A stretch of 64,000 bases of DNA from Gibbula magus (taxonomy: Eukaryota; Mollusca; Gastropoda; Trochida; Trochidae): NCBI GenBank assembly GCA_936450465.1, contig OW388296.1, positions 12,211,867 through 12,275,866 of the forward strand. The letters are read 5' to 3'. A model generated the notes under the pieces. That model was given only the letters and a program-made list of their open reading frames with translations, was not told the origin of the DNA and made no database searches. The position numbers were made by a program, and so were the translations under genes. This document shows positions 35,276 through 45,852 of the stretch, piece by piece (within the stretch, counting starts at the first letter, position 1; each line of letters starts with the position of its first letter).

Positions 35276-37060
35276 TATTATCAAATAACAAAAATTATTG
35301 CATTTTCGATTTGTAAATATCCAAGTTTTCATACATTCTGGTCAACACTCAACAGTGCTCTTAAAAAATCATGTACAATACATGCCAAATTTGACCTATA
35401 TTCAATATATATATGCCACTTTGTTATATTTGAAATGTATGGGAAAGGAAACAAATGGGGAAAAAACAACATAGATCAAAAGTTATTAAGGTTGTTATTT
35501 TATCGAGAAGTAAACACTGTTGTCGAAAATTAACCTTTTAATTTCAATCTGTTCAGTATAGTTACATCATTAAGATGTTTAGTCGTGATTATGATAATAA
35601 AAAAAGGGACAATGTTCCATCAATTGTTCAAACGTAATTCTAAAAACTTATATGTAGCAGACAAAGAGACATATATTTGTTCGTACGGTTCGATGAAACA
35701 TATAACTGGTATTCTTGTAAATGGGGAGCATGAATTCTGCTTTTCATCGTGTATTAAGCCGCTGCTCGTGTTTCATTGACAGCAAGTTATTGTTAAATAT
35801 TTGTCTTTAGGGGATACATATGCAAGGCGAGTGAAATGATTTGGACATAAATCAGTTAATTTGATATTTTTGTATGTCTTAAACCTAAATAAAATTTCAT
35901 GGAAAACACGTAGTGTCCCTTTTAGACTGAGTCGAGTCGTGTATGAATCAAGTACGAGCATCATACTTTCCAGAGGACCGCATTGAGACATTTAACCTCA
36001 TCATAACTCTTTGCACGATTGCTCACGTCCAAAGTGTAAACATGACCATGACCGTGTGCTATAATGTCATTCTTTACGAGCACGGGGATCTTCCCAAGAC
36101 TTGAAGGCTATCTCAGTGGAAGTGAGTGAGAGTATCCATGACCAGGAGACCAACATTTATCGCAGAGGGTTCAGTGGAATGGGGGTGAAATACGACATAC
36201 AACATGAGGTACCCCCTTTTTCGCCTCTAGGGAATTGTGTTGGGACCGAAATATGGGGCAAAATTAAACAGAGGGTAGCATCTGAAATTTGAAGGAGTAC
36301 CTTCTGATCAAAGACATTGAATCATCCCGCCATTTTGGAAAGTCTGACATATGTAGAAACAATGATTATAGAGGTTTATTCTTTGATAAATCCTTCATCA
36401 CTCAAACTATAAAAATAATTTATAATCAATTCACAAAACACAAATCACATTACACATGGTGATTGTTCATTGAGCTGGGCCTTACATTATGAGTTATGGC
36501 CCGGAGACGAAAAGATGGAACTAGGACAATGACTCTCGAAATATTCATTGTATCATCTTTTGATATGTGCATCACTGATGTACATCCAAAATATTCCAAT
36601 TTTCAGAAAGATTTGATGATAAACTATGGGAGCTCGGCAAGGCGAGGACCCTTAGTCTGACAAATGTTCTACGTCAAGGGCGATAACTCATTATAATATT
36701 CATTGAATCTAGCCAAACCTTCGCTGTTATTTCAGAAATATTGTGGAGGTAGTTGACAGGTATTTTCAGTCCCAAATAGAAAAGTCCACCTTTCATTGCA
36801 AGGCAGTCACTGGCTAATTTAAGCTTTACAGTATTTCCTTGAGCAGAGTTCTTGTGCTTATTGCAGTGGCCTCACTGGCGATTATTAGTAATATCGCTGA
36901 ATCATGTGTACAGTTTCAGAAAGGTTAATAAAACTCTGTGAGAGCAGTTGATTTTACAAGACATATACTTTGTTTCTAGACGAATTGATATTTTGATTGA
37001 TTGATATGAGAATTTTTCACGGTGTTCGGTAAATTATTTGTGTTTCCTTAAATTTGCAGA
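35276..37060 (+). promoter_or_regulatory. Conserved upstream block of ACS-B
   Basis: Counterpart of 15826-17371, ending in the acceptor 'ccttaaatttgcag' 8 bp before the ATG. Holds a 64-codon frame (35585-35779) that is broken in unit 1 and so is unlikely to be a gene. Promoter elements cannot be picked out. Confidence 0.5.
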
Positions 37061-37066
37061 TTGACC

Positions 37067-38686
37067 ATGTCATCGGATCAACAAGACCAAACTATTGCTG
37101 GCCGAATCCTGTTCTGGGGGAAAACAGATCCAGATACTCCTGCCTTCATCTTCTGGAGTGAAGATGGCACACGTGACTTGACCAGGGGAGATGTCCTGGA
37201 TCTGTCCAGTCGGTTCGCCCACAGACTGACCAGATGTGGAGTTAAGCCAGGAGATGTGGTGTGTATTTCTCTCCCCAACTGTCCAGAGAGAATAGTGGCT
37301 GAGTTTGGTGTCCAGTTAGCTGGAGCTGTGTCCATGAACGGACAGATTCTTCGGGCAGATGGAGAAGATCTCATAGCCTCGCTGATCAAAGCAGAATGTG
37401 TCTGCATTATAGTCGATCCAGATCAAGTCAAGAGCGCTTGGGAGTTATGCAAACCCCATTTTGAAAAGTGTTTCTATTCAGATAGTCATGCATATGTCAA
37501 AAGCAAACGAATTCCATCCATCCAATCAGCTGTGTTTGCAACCTCTCACCTTTTGCTTGATATAAAGAAGGAAGATGTCCTCGTACACAAGAAAGGGAAT
37601 CCGTTTTCAACTGCTGTCATCTTTACAACATCGGGCAGTACAGGGTATTCGAAACTCGTTGCACACAGTCATAAAAACTTGCTTTTTATGTCGCAATTTC
37701 TCAGCGAAGTCGTCAAATGGATAAATGGATCGACATACTTAAACTGCTCGCCACTTGGATGGCATTGGGGTTACCCTTTTCTGTACCTCAATACTGGTTG
37801 CATGAGGGTTTTAGTCGATGAATCGATCAAACAAACCCATGACAAAAACTTCCTCATGTGGAACATTATTCTTCAAATGAATATCAATGTAACTATTATG
37901 ACGCCTATTATGCTTCTGTCAGCCCCAACTCAAAAAATTGACAACCGACATCTTCACATTTTAACAGGTTGTCAGCCAATCAAATCTCACCATTTGGAAG
38001 CTGTTAAATACCAGGCAGAGAAAGTCACAGTTGTCTATGGTTCAACAGAAATCGGAGACGTTACTACGGTAACCATTCCAGTGGAGCGTCTGGAAACTTT
38101 TACAGACTTTATGGTTGGTTTCCCAGCAAAGGGGGTTCAACATAGGATTGTTGACCAAAACGATCAAGTTCTTCTATTCATGGAAAAGGGTGAGATTCTG
38201 GTAAAGTCACCAACGCTCTGCTTACCTTATCTCGGCTCAGAGTCACAGGATTCCTTCCTGCCTGATGGTTGGTTCAGAACTGGAGATATTGGCTATCTGA
38301 GAGAAGATGGTTGTCTATTTGTGGAAGGAAGAAGTTCTGACGCAATCATGCATGGAGCCTACATCCTGTATCCTGCTTGGTGGGAACAGAAGCTTGTCAG
38401 GTGTCCTGGAGTGAAGGAAGCTGTCATTGTCCCAGTTCCAGATAAAGTTCTTCAGCATGAGATATGTGCCTGCATCAAGATTGATGATACGACTGACGTC
38501 AAGCCTTCATCTGAGGATATCATCACTTTCTGCAAACAGGAAACCGTTCTGGATGAGACCTCAAGCCTCAACATACTTCCAAAGTATGTTCTCTTCTTTG
38601 ATGAGTTTCCAAAAACGAATACAGATAAGCTTCACCGAAGAGTTTTAGCAGATATTGCTTCTGAGAGACTTGGCCTTTCTGAATAA
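37067..38686 (+). CDS. Acyl-CoA synthetase-like protein, copy B
   Basis: A 539-residue ANL-family acid:CoA ligase, one codon shorter than copy A through loss of a residue near 290. Motifs: A3 TTSGSTGYSKLV (187-198), A5 YGSTE (324-328), A7 GWFRTGDIGY (401-410), A8 GRSSDAIMHG (421-430), A10 Lys521. The ATG at 37067 follows an intron acceptor; coding part in one exon. Odd features: PLGWHWG (Trp replacing a Gly of copies A and C) and LTGCQPI (Cys302 replacing the second Gly of LTGGQPI), both in regions that line or support the acyl/adenylate pocket in the family. The frame is intact, so it is either a diverged enzyme or early in decay. The AATAAA used by A and C at the equivalent 3' place reads 'acatataaagg' here. 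Confidence 0.92.
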   Translation: MSSDQQDQTIAGRILFWGKTDPDTPAFIFWSEDGTRDLTRGDVLDLSSRFAHRLTRCGVKPGDVVCISLPNCPERIVAEFGVQLAGAVSMNGQILRADGEDLIASLIKAECVCIIVDPDQVKSAWELCKPHFEKCFYSDSHAYVKSKRIPSIQSAVFATSHLLLDIKKEDVLVHKKGNPFSTAVIFTTSGSTGYSKLVAHSHKNLLFMSQFLSEVVKWINGSTYLNCSPLGWHWGYPFLYLNTGCMRVLVDESIKQTHDKNFLMWNIILQMNINVTIMTPIMLLSAPTQKIDNRHLHILTGCQPIKSHHLEAVKYQAEKVTVVYGSTEIGDVTTVTIPVERLETFTDFMVGFPAKGVQHRIVDQNDQVLLFMEKGEILVKSPTLCLPYLGSESQDSFLPDGWFRTGDIGYLREDGCLFVEGRSSDAIMHGAYILYPAWWEQKLVRCPGVKEAVIVPVPDKVLQHEICACIKIDDTTDVKPSSEDIITFCKQETVLDETSSLNILPKYVLFFDEFPKTNTDKLHRRVLADIASERLGLSE

Positions 38687-38727
38687 AGAGAGGTTTGTTT
38701 GGAGACCCAACCTTTTGTATAATGAGG

Positions 38728-38825
38728 ATGTTCATGAAAATACTCTGTTGGAACTTTTCACAAGTATAACCCTCATGGTCTGACAACCTCACATTTTCTC
38801 AAAAATGTTATTTCAGTCTTGTAAT
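38728..38825 (+). repeat. Inverted repeat in ACS-B 3' flank, left arm
   Basis: About 97 bp ('gttcatgaaaatactctgtt' to 'tttcagtcttgtaat') that recurs almost exactly inverted at 39223-39318. This arm is the native 3' flank sequence shared with copies A and C; the other arm is the new copy. Confidence 0.9.
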
Positions 38826-39222
38826 ATTTTTTTTAATACCATATTGTCAATATATACTCTTCCAAAAAGAAACTTGCCACTGACTGAAATTTTGATATAT
38901 TCAATACAAACGAATTGTTTAAGGACACAGAAAGCAGCACTCAAACCTTGTTTTCGGATACGGGCACACAATCCTGAAAACGGTAATCTGTTTATTACCG
39001 AAGTCGTGAAATTAATGAAAACACGCTAAAATCTACATTCAACCATAGTGTGTCGACCCGCCGTAGCACATTTAGAACGCAACGTCATAGACGAAAAGTG
39101 ATGTCATAGCATTGTTTATGACGTCACGTCACCATGACAAAGTGATATGTTGCCCTAGGGCATCGTATGAAAAATATGAACCTCGATATGATTGCCCCCG
39201 TAGGTAATAAAAAAAAGTTATT

Positions 39223-39318
39223 ACAAGACTGAAATAACATTTTTGAGAAAATGTGAGGTTGTCAGACCATGAGGGTTATTCTTGTGAAAAGTTCCAACAG
39301 AGTATTTTCATGAACAAC
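39223..39318 (-). repeat. Inverted repeat in ACS-B 3' flank, right arm
   Basis: Reverse complement of 38728-38825, about 400 bp downstream. Just before it lies 'aggtaataaaaaaaagttattac'. Copies A and C lack this duplicate, so it arose in unit 2. Confidence 0.9.
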
Positions 39319-40754
39319 ATAAATTTATCAAGACTGAGCGTATTCCGAAATCACACTACAGCAGTTTTTTGTTCTCTGGTCATGTGGCTCTGATTCAGTT
39401 TGTACGACCTATATGTATTGGTTATTTAATATATGGAGGTTCTTCATTTTAATATGTTACATATAAAGGAACTTTAAAGAAAACTGTATACTGCTCTTAA
39501 CCTAAACTTTGGTATGTATGCTTATGGTTACATTGATTCGCTTTTTAAAGTTTCTGCCTTTCAATGAAGTTAAAATGTTTGAATACGAACAGTTTGTCGT
39601 GACTGAAGCTTCGAATTAAAAAAGAGTATCACGAATCGTCTCATATTTATTTATAGTGGTAAAATCATTCAACTGAGTTGTCTTTTAGCTTCTTCTCGGA
39701 TGAATACAAAACCATTTCTTATGCTTATGTCATAGATGAAACACACATATTGCAGATTTTTATAAACCTATTCGACCAAAAACAACCGCCAAACCAACAT
39801 CTTGGTTTTCAATAACCTCGATGCGACTGCCAAGAGTTACTGGAGAATACCTAAACAATACAAGGAAGGATCATTAAGTATTCATGGAGATTATACAGTG
39901 TGTTACAAATACAAATACGTTTTCTGTAAATAAGTTGTTTTTTTTTTTAAATTTATTTGATGACATAACATAGTCTATTGCATTTTAATCATTTCACGAG
40001 TATCCCCCTATAAATGCATCCTTCCCTAATCGATCGTTGAAGATAAAAAGATTTAATTTCTGGGTTTCATCAATGAGACCTTTTCCATAATGGTTAACCT
40101 TTCTTTTGCCAATTGAGACTTTTGAGTATTCATTGTGTATGTCAATTATATATTAAAAAAACAAGCTTTGATTATTTATACAATTGAGTTCATTTGCAAA
40201 GAGACCTAATTCATCAATGATAAATGTGTCTTTCACATAATAGTTGTCATAAAGGAGGTTCTGGCATTAAATTCACCAAATAAACTTAATCAGATTGAGA
40301 CAAAGATAATTTTAAAACGTTTAACATTGTGTGAATAAGTTATCAAGCCTTATAATTTGAAACTCCAATGAAAAGATCTTGATCTTAGTCAAAATCTTTT
40401 TGCCATCTTAAACCAGTTGTTTCCTCACTCTGGACCGACCAAGATACGTTACTTTTCCGTTTTGTTTAACCTGCTCAATCACCACCCAACTAAAATACCC
40501 TGATTTATTTATCCCAATAACGGTTGTAAGGTAATAAGAAACCAGCCAATAACAAAAATGGCATTCGAACAATAAAGTAATACATAATCTACAGCAAATT
40601 GACAGTAGCTGGGCTCAGGGAATCAGGGTATTGTAGTAGTTTAGCGGATGTAAGCAGGATGATTTTGTTCTTAACAAATTAAATTTTCTCAACATTACTG
40701 ATGATCATAAGTGAATGTATATGTTGTGACTGTGAAATATCGTTAGCCACAATG

Positions 40755-40845
40755 TGCACAGAAAATGATGAGCTTAGGAAAATCAAAGAACGATACTTTA
40801 TTGAAGGATATACACCCAAACTAAAGTGTACTGTAAAGTTAAACC
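40755..40845 (+). pseudogene. Penelope-like endonuclease tail fragment (unit 3)
   Basis: Encodes NDELRKIKERYFIEGYTPKL, nearly the same as the C-terminal tail of the unit 2 GIY-YIG fragment. The endonuclease core is gone. Confidence 0.65.
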
Positions 40846-40984
40846 GAAAAATAACTGGTATTCATGATAATCAGTATAGAAGAAATACGTCAGTGAGAGA
40901 ACATACTGAACAGAGTCACTTATTCAAGTCCCAGTCCCCATGTTGTTGCCACACAGGAGGAACACGAGAGTGATGGGATCACCT

Positions 40985-41560
40985 CAAAAGAGTGGATGAG
41001 TCATCCAGAGTGTCCATATCCGTGAACGCATCAGGAACCAGCAGAGTTTATGATACTGCTACGCTTGCTGAGACCACTGATTTGATCAGTTTGAATGTGT
41101 CCAAGTAGTGTCGCTTCACTCAGACACAGTCAGATGGCCGTACTTCGTACAGTCTGGAGCTTACGAATGTGTAGACAATTGTCCATTATGGCAGTGACGC
41201 TCCGAGCACACGTCTTTCAAGTAGACCAAGTCACCAACAGAGATATCACATGGGTCATAGTGGAGACTTCCATCAGCCTTTGACGTACTACTTGGAAATG
41301 ATTCCTATGTCGTGAGAGCACTTGTTGGAGTATCAATTGATGGTCACAAATGGGAAGCTTTTCACCAGCGATCTGGTCCCTTTGACTTAGTACTTTTCTA
41401 GCAGAGAGTGCGCTCTTACGGATTCTTGAATTCAGTTTGACTGTTACACGATTCAATGTGACTGCTGATGGATACACTCTACACCCAGTTGGTGACTGAT
41501 GAGAACCCTTTTGCCAGGTCCACTCTGAGGACACAATCTGAGATCGCATTTTTCAGTTCT
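40985..41560 (-). pseudogene. Ty3/gypsy-type integrase C-terminal region (unit 3)
   Basis: Minus-strand frames show 'ALSAREVLSQRDQI' with 'LPICDHQLILQQVLSRHRNH', then, one frame over, 'DISVGDLVYLK', the usual chromodomain-free C-terminal part of metazoan gypsy integrases. Stops and shifts interrupt it. It lies downstream, on the minus strand, of the RT and RNase H pieces, in proper pol order. Confidence 0.6.
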
Positions 41561-41649
41561 TCATGTTTCTCACTTTGTTTGATGCAAGATATAGTAAAAG
41601 ACTGGGAACAGTTTCACGAAGGATACAAAATTAGCTAGGAATGCATGTC

Positions 41650-42395
41650 ATGAGACATTGCATTTGATGTTTTTTTCAGCTTATAGTTGAAATGTATAAC
41701 CTTGCAAGGTGTGTTTTACCACCATCACATACAAAGTAGATGCTATTCCTTGTGCTTTGATTGAGACATCAGTGCTAATGCAGAGTTGGTCGGTTCGACG
41801 AGGTCAAGTTAATACTTCCTGGGCCTGATTGATTGGCGTCTGCTGGTAACAATTCAAAAGGCGACATCAGTGCTTCAAAGCCTTACATTGTACATTACAT
41901 GGCTTATACAACCTTGAATGCTCCAGCAGAGTCCTTGAACAGTTGTTGGAGGTTGTAGGGTAGACAAAGCTGAATGTTTGCCAAGACTTGCTGTCGAAGA
42001 GCCATTACTCCAAATCCAGTCCAATATTATTGTAGAGTTTGGGCAAATGACAGTTTTAGCAATGCTAAGGCGAAGGTTGTTCTTATGTAAAGCTGTTTAT
42101 TTAATTAGCACAAGGCGCAAGTTGTCGAGGGCTTCTGCCTCTGTGACCTATCTACAAAACAAGTCATCAGCAAACTTGACAACACGTCATTCATGAACAA
42201 GATGTCCTTACACACGTGACATCAGCTGCTCAAGATGTGACACTGAACCAGATATATACCCATAACACAATGTGTGTATACACGTATACACTTGAATGTG
42301 TGACGACACCGCAGAATTTTTGAGGTGTGTGGAACAATTTCAACAGATCAATTTTGATGATGAAACGCCATTTGCCTATATCTTTATTACAATAT
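41650..42395 (-). pseudogene. Ty3/gypsy-type RT palm and RNase H remnant (unit 3)
   Basis: At 42395-42300 the minus strand reads 'IGKWRFIIKIDLLK', the counterpart of the unit 2 RT start. At about 42180-42148 it reads 'VKFADDLFCR' and a stop, the RT catalytic Asp-Asp box. At about 41760-41690 it reads 'VCDGGKTHLA', an RNase H start. The order RT, RNase H, integrase fits gypsy pol. Multiple stops and deletions leave it dead. Confidence 0.6.
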
Positions 42396-42429
42396 CGGGC
42401 ATGGGTGCAGGTTGAGGTTTGCATCATTA

Positions 42430-42715
42430 TGACGTCTACATATGAACCTCTGATAATGCACGATTATGACGTCTACATATGCACATTTATTTTAATGCAT
42501 AATCATGACGTCTATATATGAATATTTGATACAATGTACGATTATGACGTCTACAAATGTTCTAATGCAAAAGTATGATGTCTACATATGCACATTTATT
42601 TTAATGCATAATCATGACGTCTATATATGAATATTTGATACAATGTACGATTATGACGTCTACAAATGTTCTAATGCAAAAGTATGATGTCTACATATGA
42701 ATCTTTGATAGAATG
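42430..42715 (+). repeat. Tandem TGACGTCT (CRE-like) array upstream of ACS-C
   Basis: About eight repeats of 'aat(g/a).a.gattatgacgtctacatatg' with spacing near 35 bp, organised in a roughly 105-bp higher-order unit that occurs twice (42485-42590 and 42590-42695). The core TGACGTC is a CREB/ATF-type half-palindrome. The array ends about 700 bp before the ACS-C start. A decayed version lies at 7540-7756 in unit 1. Confidence 0.75.
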
Positions 42716-43416
42716 CAACTATTACGTTTTAATAAGAATTTTCGATACAATGTTCGATGACACGGTGTAACCCTTATAACGGAATTATGGTAGAGCATTA
42801 CCTAACGTGACAATCCATTATTGAAACTTGCCTGACATGAATGAGAAATTGTCTATTATATAATTAGGCCACTTCGACCTGTTTATTTTAATGTCCCAAC
42901 GACAAGGGTTTCCAATGCTGTAGGAGTAGACGGTTCTGTAAAGGTAATTTTAACATTAGCATACTTGAATATTTGGCAAATATATATGTAATCATCAAAA
43001 ATTTATGTATCAATTACTTTGAAAGAAAGTTAAAAACGATGCAAACAAGTTGAAGAAATACACAAATGAACCTGACATCAACGGTTAAATAAAATCAGAT
43101 TTACCCTTGTATGCTGTATACATGAAGGTATTTTCAAAATTGCGAGGTAGTGATACTCTTCAATTGCTCAGAAATTTGTTTTACTTTTCTTTACTCTTAA
43201 ATATTTATCAACAAGTTCACACTTCGTGTCAATTTTGTAAAAACACCATTTCTGACTCAATGGTTCGCTGTTATCAACTTTGCAAATTAAAGATTCCTTT
43301 ATATGAAAATAGCTCCATTTTGAATAATAAATACTACTTAAACATAGGCGCATTTCACGGTTTCTTTATCAGATAATATCGCATATAAACACGTGACTTT
43401 ATTCAACAGGTCAACC
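42716..43416 (+). promoter_or_regulatory. Unique upstream region of ACS-C
   Basis: No visible likeness to the pre-ACS blocks of units 1 and 2. It ends in an acceptor-like 'actttattcaacag' 7 bp before the ATG. An 89-codon frame (43107-43376) has no recognisable features. The gene therefore seems to run from a different promoter and leader. Confidence 0.45.
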
Positions 43417-45036
43417 ATGTCGTACTATGAGGACCAAACTATTGCTGACCGAATCCTGTTCTGGGGTAAAACAGATCCAGATACTCCTGCCTTCATCTTC
43501 TGGAGTGAAGATGGCACACGTGAGTTGACCAGGGGAGATGTCCTGGATCTGTCCAGTCGGTTCGCCCACAGACTGACCAGATGTGGAGTTAAGCCAGGAG
43601 ATGTGGTGTGTATTTCTCTCCCCAACTGTCCAGAGAGAATAGTGGCTGAGTTTGGTGTCCAGTTAGCTGGAGCTGTGTCAATGAACGGACAGGTTCTTCG
43701 GGCAGATGGGGAAGATCTCATTGCCTCGCTGATCAAAGCAGAATGTGTGTGCATTATAGTTGATCCAGATCAAGTCAAGGGCGCTTGGGATTTATGCAAA
43801 CCCCATTTTGAAGAGTGTTTCTATTCAGATAGTCATGCTGATGTCAAAAGCAAACGAATTCCATCCATCAAATCAGCTGTGTTTGCAACCTCTCACCTTT
43901 TGCTTGATATAAAGAAGGAAGACGTCCTCGTATACAAGAAAGGGAATCCATTTTCAACTGCTGTCATCTTTACAACATCGGGCAGTACAGGGTATTCCAA
44001 ACTCGTTGCACACAGTCATAAAAACTTGCTTTTTATGTCGCAATTTCTCAGCGAAGTCATGGAATGGAAAAATGGATCGACATACTTAAACTGCTCGCCA
44101 CTTGGATGGCATGGGGGTTACCCTTTTCTGTACCTCAATACTGGTTGCATCAGGGTTTTAGTCGATGAATCGATCAAACAAACCAGTGACAAAAACTTAC
44201 TCATGTGGAACATTATTCTTCAAATGAATATCAATGTAACTTTTATGATGCCCAGTATGTTTCTGTTAGCTCCAACCAAACGGAAACCTGACAACAGACA
44301 GCTTCACATTTTAACAGGTGGTCAGCCAATCAAATTTCACCATTTGGAAGCTGTTAAATACCAGGTAGAGAAAGTGACAGTTATCTATGGTTCAACAGAA
44401 ATCGGAGACGTTACTGCGGTAACCATTCCAGTGGAGCGTCTTGAAACTTTTACAGACTTCATGGTTGGCTTTCTAGCAAAGGGGGTTCAACATAGGATTG
44501 TTAACCAAAATGATCAAGTTCTTCCATTCATGGAAAAGGGTGAGGTTCTGGTAAAGTCACCAACACTCTGCTTACCTTATCTTGGATCAGAGTCACAGGA
44601 TTCCTTCCTGCCTGATGGTTGGTTCAGAACTGGAGATATTGGATATCTGAGAGAAGATGGTTGTCTCTTCGTGGAAGGAAGAAGTTCTGACGCAATCATG
44701 CATGGAGCCTACATCCTGTATCCTGCCTGGTGGGAACAGAAGCTTGTGAAGTGTCCTGGAGTGAAGGAAGCTGTCATTGTCCCAGTTCCAGATAAAGTTC
44801 TTCACCACGAGATCTGTGCCTGCATCAAGATTGATGATACGACTGACGTCAAACCTTCACCTGAGGACATCATCAGTTTCTGCAAACAGGAAACCGTTCT
44901 GGACGAGACCTCAAGCCTCAACATACTTCCAAAGTATGTTCTCTTCTTTGATGAGTTTCCAAAATCAAATACAGATAAGCTTCACCGAAGAGTTTTAGCA
45001 GATATCGCTTCTGAGAGGATTGGGCTTTCTGAATAA
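43417..45036 (+). CDS. Acyl-CoA synthetase-like protein, copy C
   Basis: A 539-residue ANL-family acid:CoA ligase with the most canonical motifs of the three: A3 TTSGSTGYSKLV (186-197, Lys195), PLGWHGG (228-234, His232), LTGGQPI (299-305), A5 YGSTE (324-328), A7 GWFRTGDIGY (401-410), A8 GRSSDAIMHG (421-430), A10 Lys521 in TDKLHRR. Pfam-type layout: AMP-binding domain about 10-425, mobile C-terminal domain 426-539. The start at 43417 is chosen because an intron acceptor lies just upstream. The first residues (MSYYEDQTIA) differ from A and B (MSSDQQDQTIA), so homology to them begins around codon 5. Single exon. Probably cytosolic, as no targeting signal is seen. Substrate unknown. Confidence 0.93.
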   Translation: MSYYEDQTIADRILFWGKTDPDTPAFIFWSEDGTRELTRGDVLDLSSRFAHRLTRCGVKPGDVVCISLPNCPERIVAEFGVQLAGAVSMNGQVLRADGEDLIASLIKAECVCIIVDPDQVKGAWDLCKPHFEECFYSDSHADVKSKRIPSIKSAVFATSHLLLDIKKEDVLVYKKGNPFSTAVIFTTSGSTGYSKLVAHSHKNLLFMSQFLSEVMEWKNGSTYLNCSPLGWHGGYPFLYLNTGCIRVLVDESIKQTSDKNLLMWNIILQMNINVTFMMPSMFLLAPTKRKPDNRQLHILTGGQPIKFHHLEAVKYQVEKVTVIYGSTEIGDVTAVTIPVERLETFTDFMVGFLAKGVQHRIVNQNDQVLPFMEKGEVLVKSPTLCLPYLGSESQDSFLPDGWFRTGDIGYLREDGCLFVEGRSSDAIMHGAYILYPAWWEQKLVKCPGVKEAVIVPVPDKVLHHEICACIKIDDTTDVKPSPEDIISFCKQETVLDETSSLNILPKYVLFFDEFPKSNTDKLHRRVLADIASERIGLSE

Positions 45037-45850
45037 AGAGAGGTTTGTTTGGAGACCCAACCTTTTTGTATAATCAGGATGTTCATGAAAATACTTTGTT
45101 TGAACTTTTCACAAGAATTACCCATCATGGTCTGTCAACCTCACATTTTCTCAAAAATGTTATTTTAGTCTTGTACTAACTTTTTGTATTACCATAATCA
45201 ATATATACTCTTGCAGACAGAAACTTGACAATGACTCAAATATTGATATATTTGATAAAGAAAGTGTTTGGAGGACACAGAAAGCAGCACTCAAACCTTG
45301 TTTTCGTATTCAACAATTCATCTTCAAATGGATTTTCTTAAATGTTCTGTTGACGATTTCATAACAAATTATGATGAAAGTAATTAAGGTAACATTTAGC
45401 TTGAACTAATTTCTAATTCTAAGTGACGTTACTCAGGTATATATGGGATTGTTTCCTCAGAAGTTAATAGCAAAGATGTGTTTAACCTGTCACGTTGATA
45501 GGAAATTATACATAACAAAAGTTGATATTTTTTTAATAAATTTTATCAAGACTAACTTATTCAGAAATCACACTATAGCAGACTTTCTTTATCTGATTGT
45601 GTGCCTCTGATTCAATTCGTACAACCTATATGTATTGGCTGTTTCATGTGTGGATGTTATTCATGTTAAGGTGTTACAAATAAAAGAACATTTATAGAAT
45701 ACTGTATACACTGTAGCTATGCTGTATGTCTACTTTCACCGTGGTAATGTTTGCTTATGTGTGCACTGATTGCAAGTCTCTGCTTTTCAATGATAAGTAA
45801 AAACATTTGAATATGAATAGTTTGTAGTGAGTGAAACTTTGAATTAAAAA
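45037..45850 (+). other. 3' flank of ACS-C
   Basis: Collinear with 19002-20030 apart from a deletion of about 200 bp near 45305. Includes 'ttacaaataaaagaac' (about 45673), a possible poly(A) signal. Interrupted at 45852 by a mobile element and resumed at 47228. Confidence 0.7.
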
Positions 45851-45852
45851 AT

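Larger units (their letters stand above)
24893..39844 (+). repeat. Tandem segmental duplication, unit 2 (contains ACS-B)
   Basis: Homology with unit 1 begins at 'tattaggtatgcattgtg' (unit 1 about 248) and jumps at once to unit 1 position about 466. It then follows the order YR element, Penelope piece, gypsy remnant, pre-ACS block, ACS-B, 3' flank. It ends where 'tactggagaatacctaaac' opens unit 3. Spacing against unit 1 shrinks from about 24.7 kb (at 4 kb) to 19.7 kb (at ACS), reflecting unequal later insertions and deletions. Confidence 0.8.

Noticed and set aside
35585..35779. 64-codon frame in the ACS-B upstream block
   Set aside because: The matching stretch in unit 1 is frame-broken, so it is not under coding constraint.
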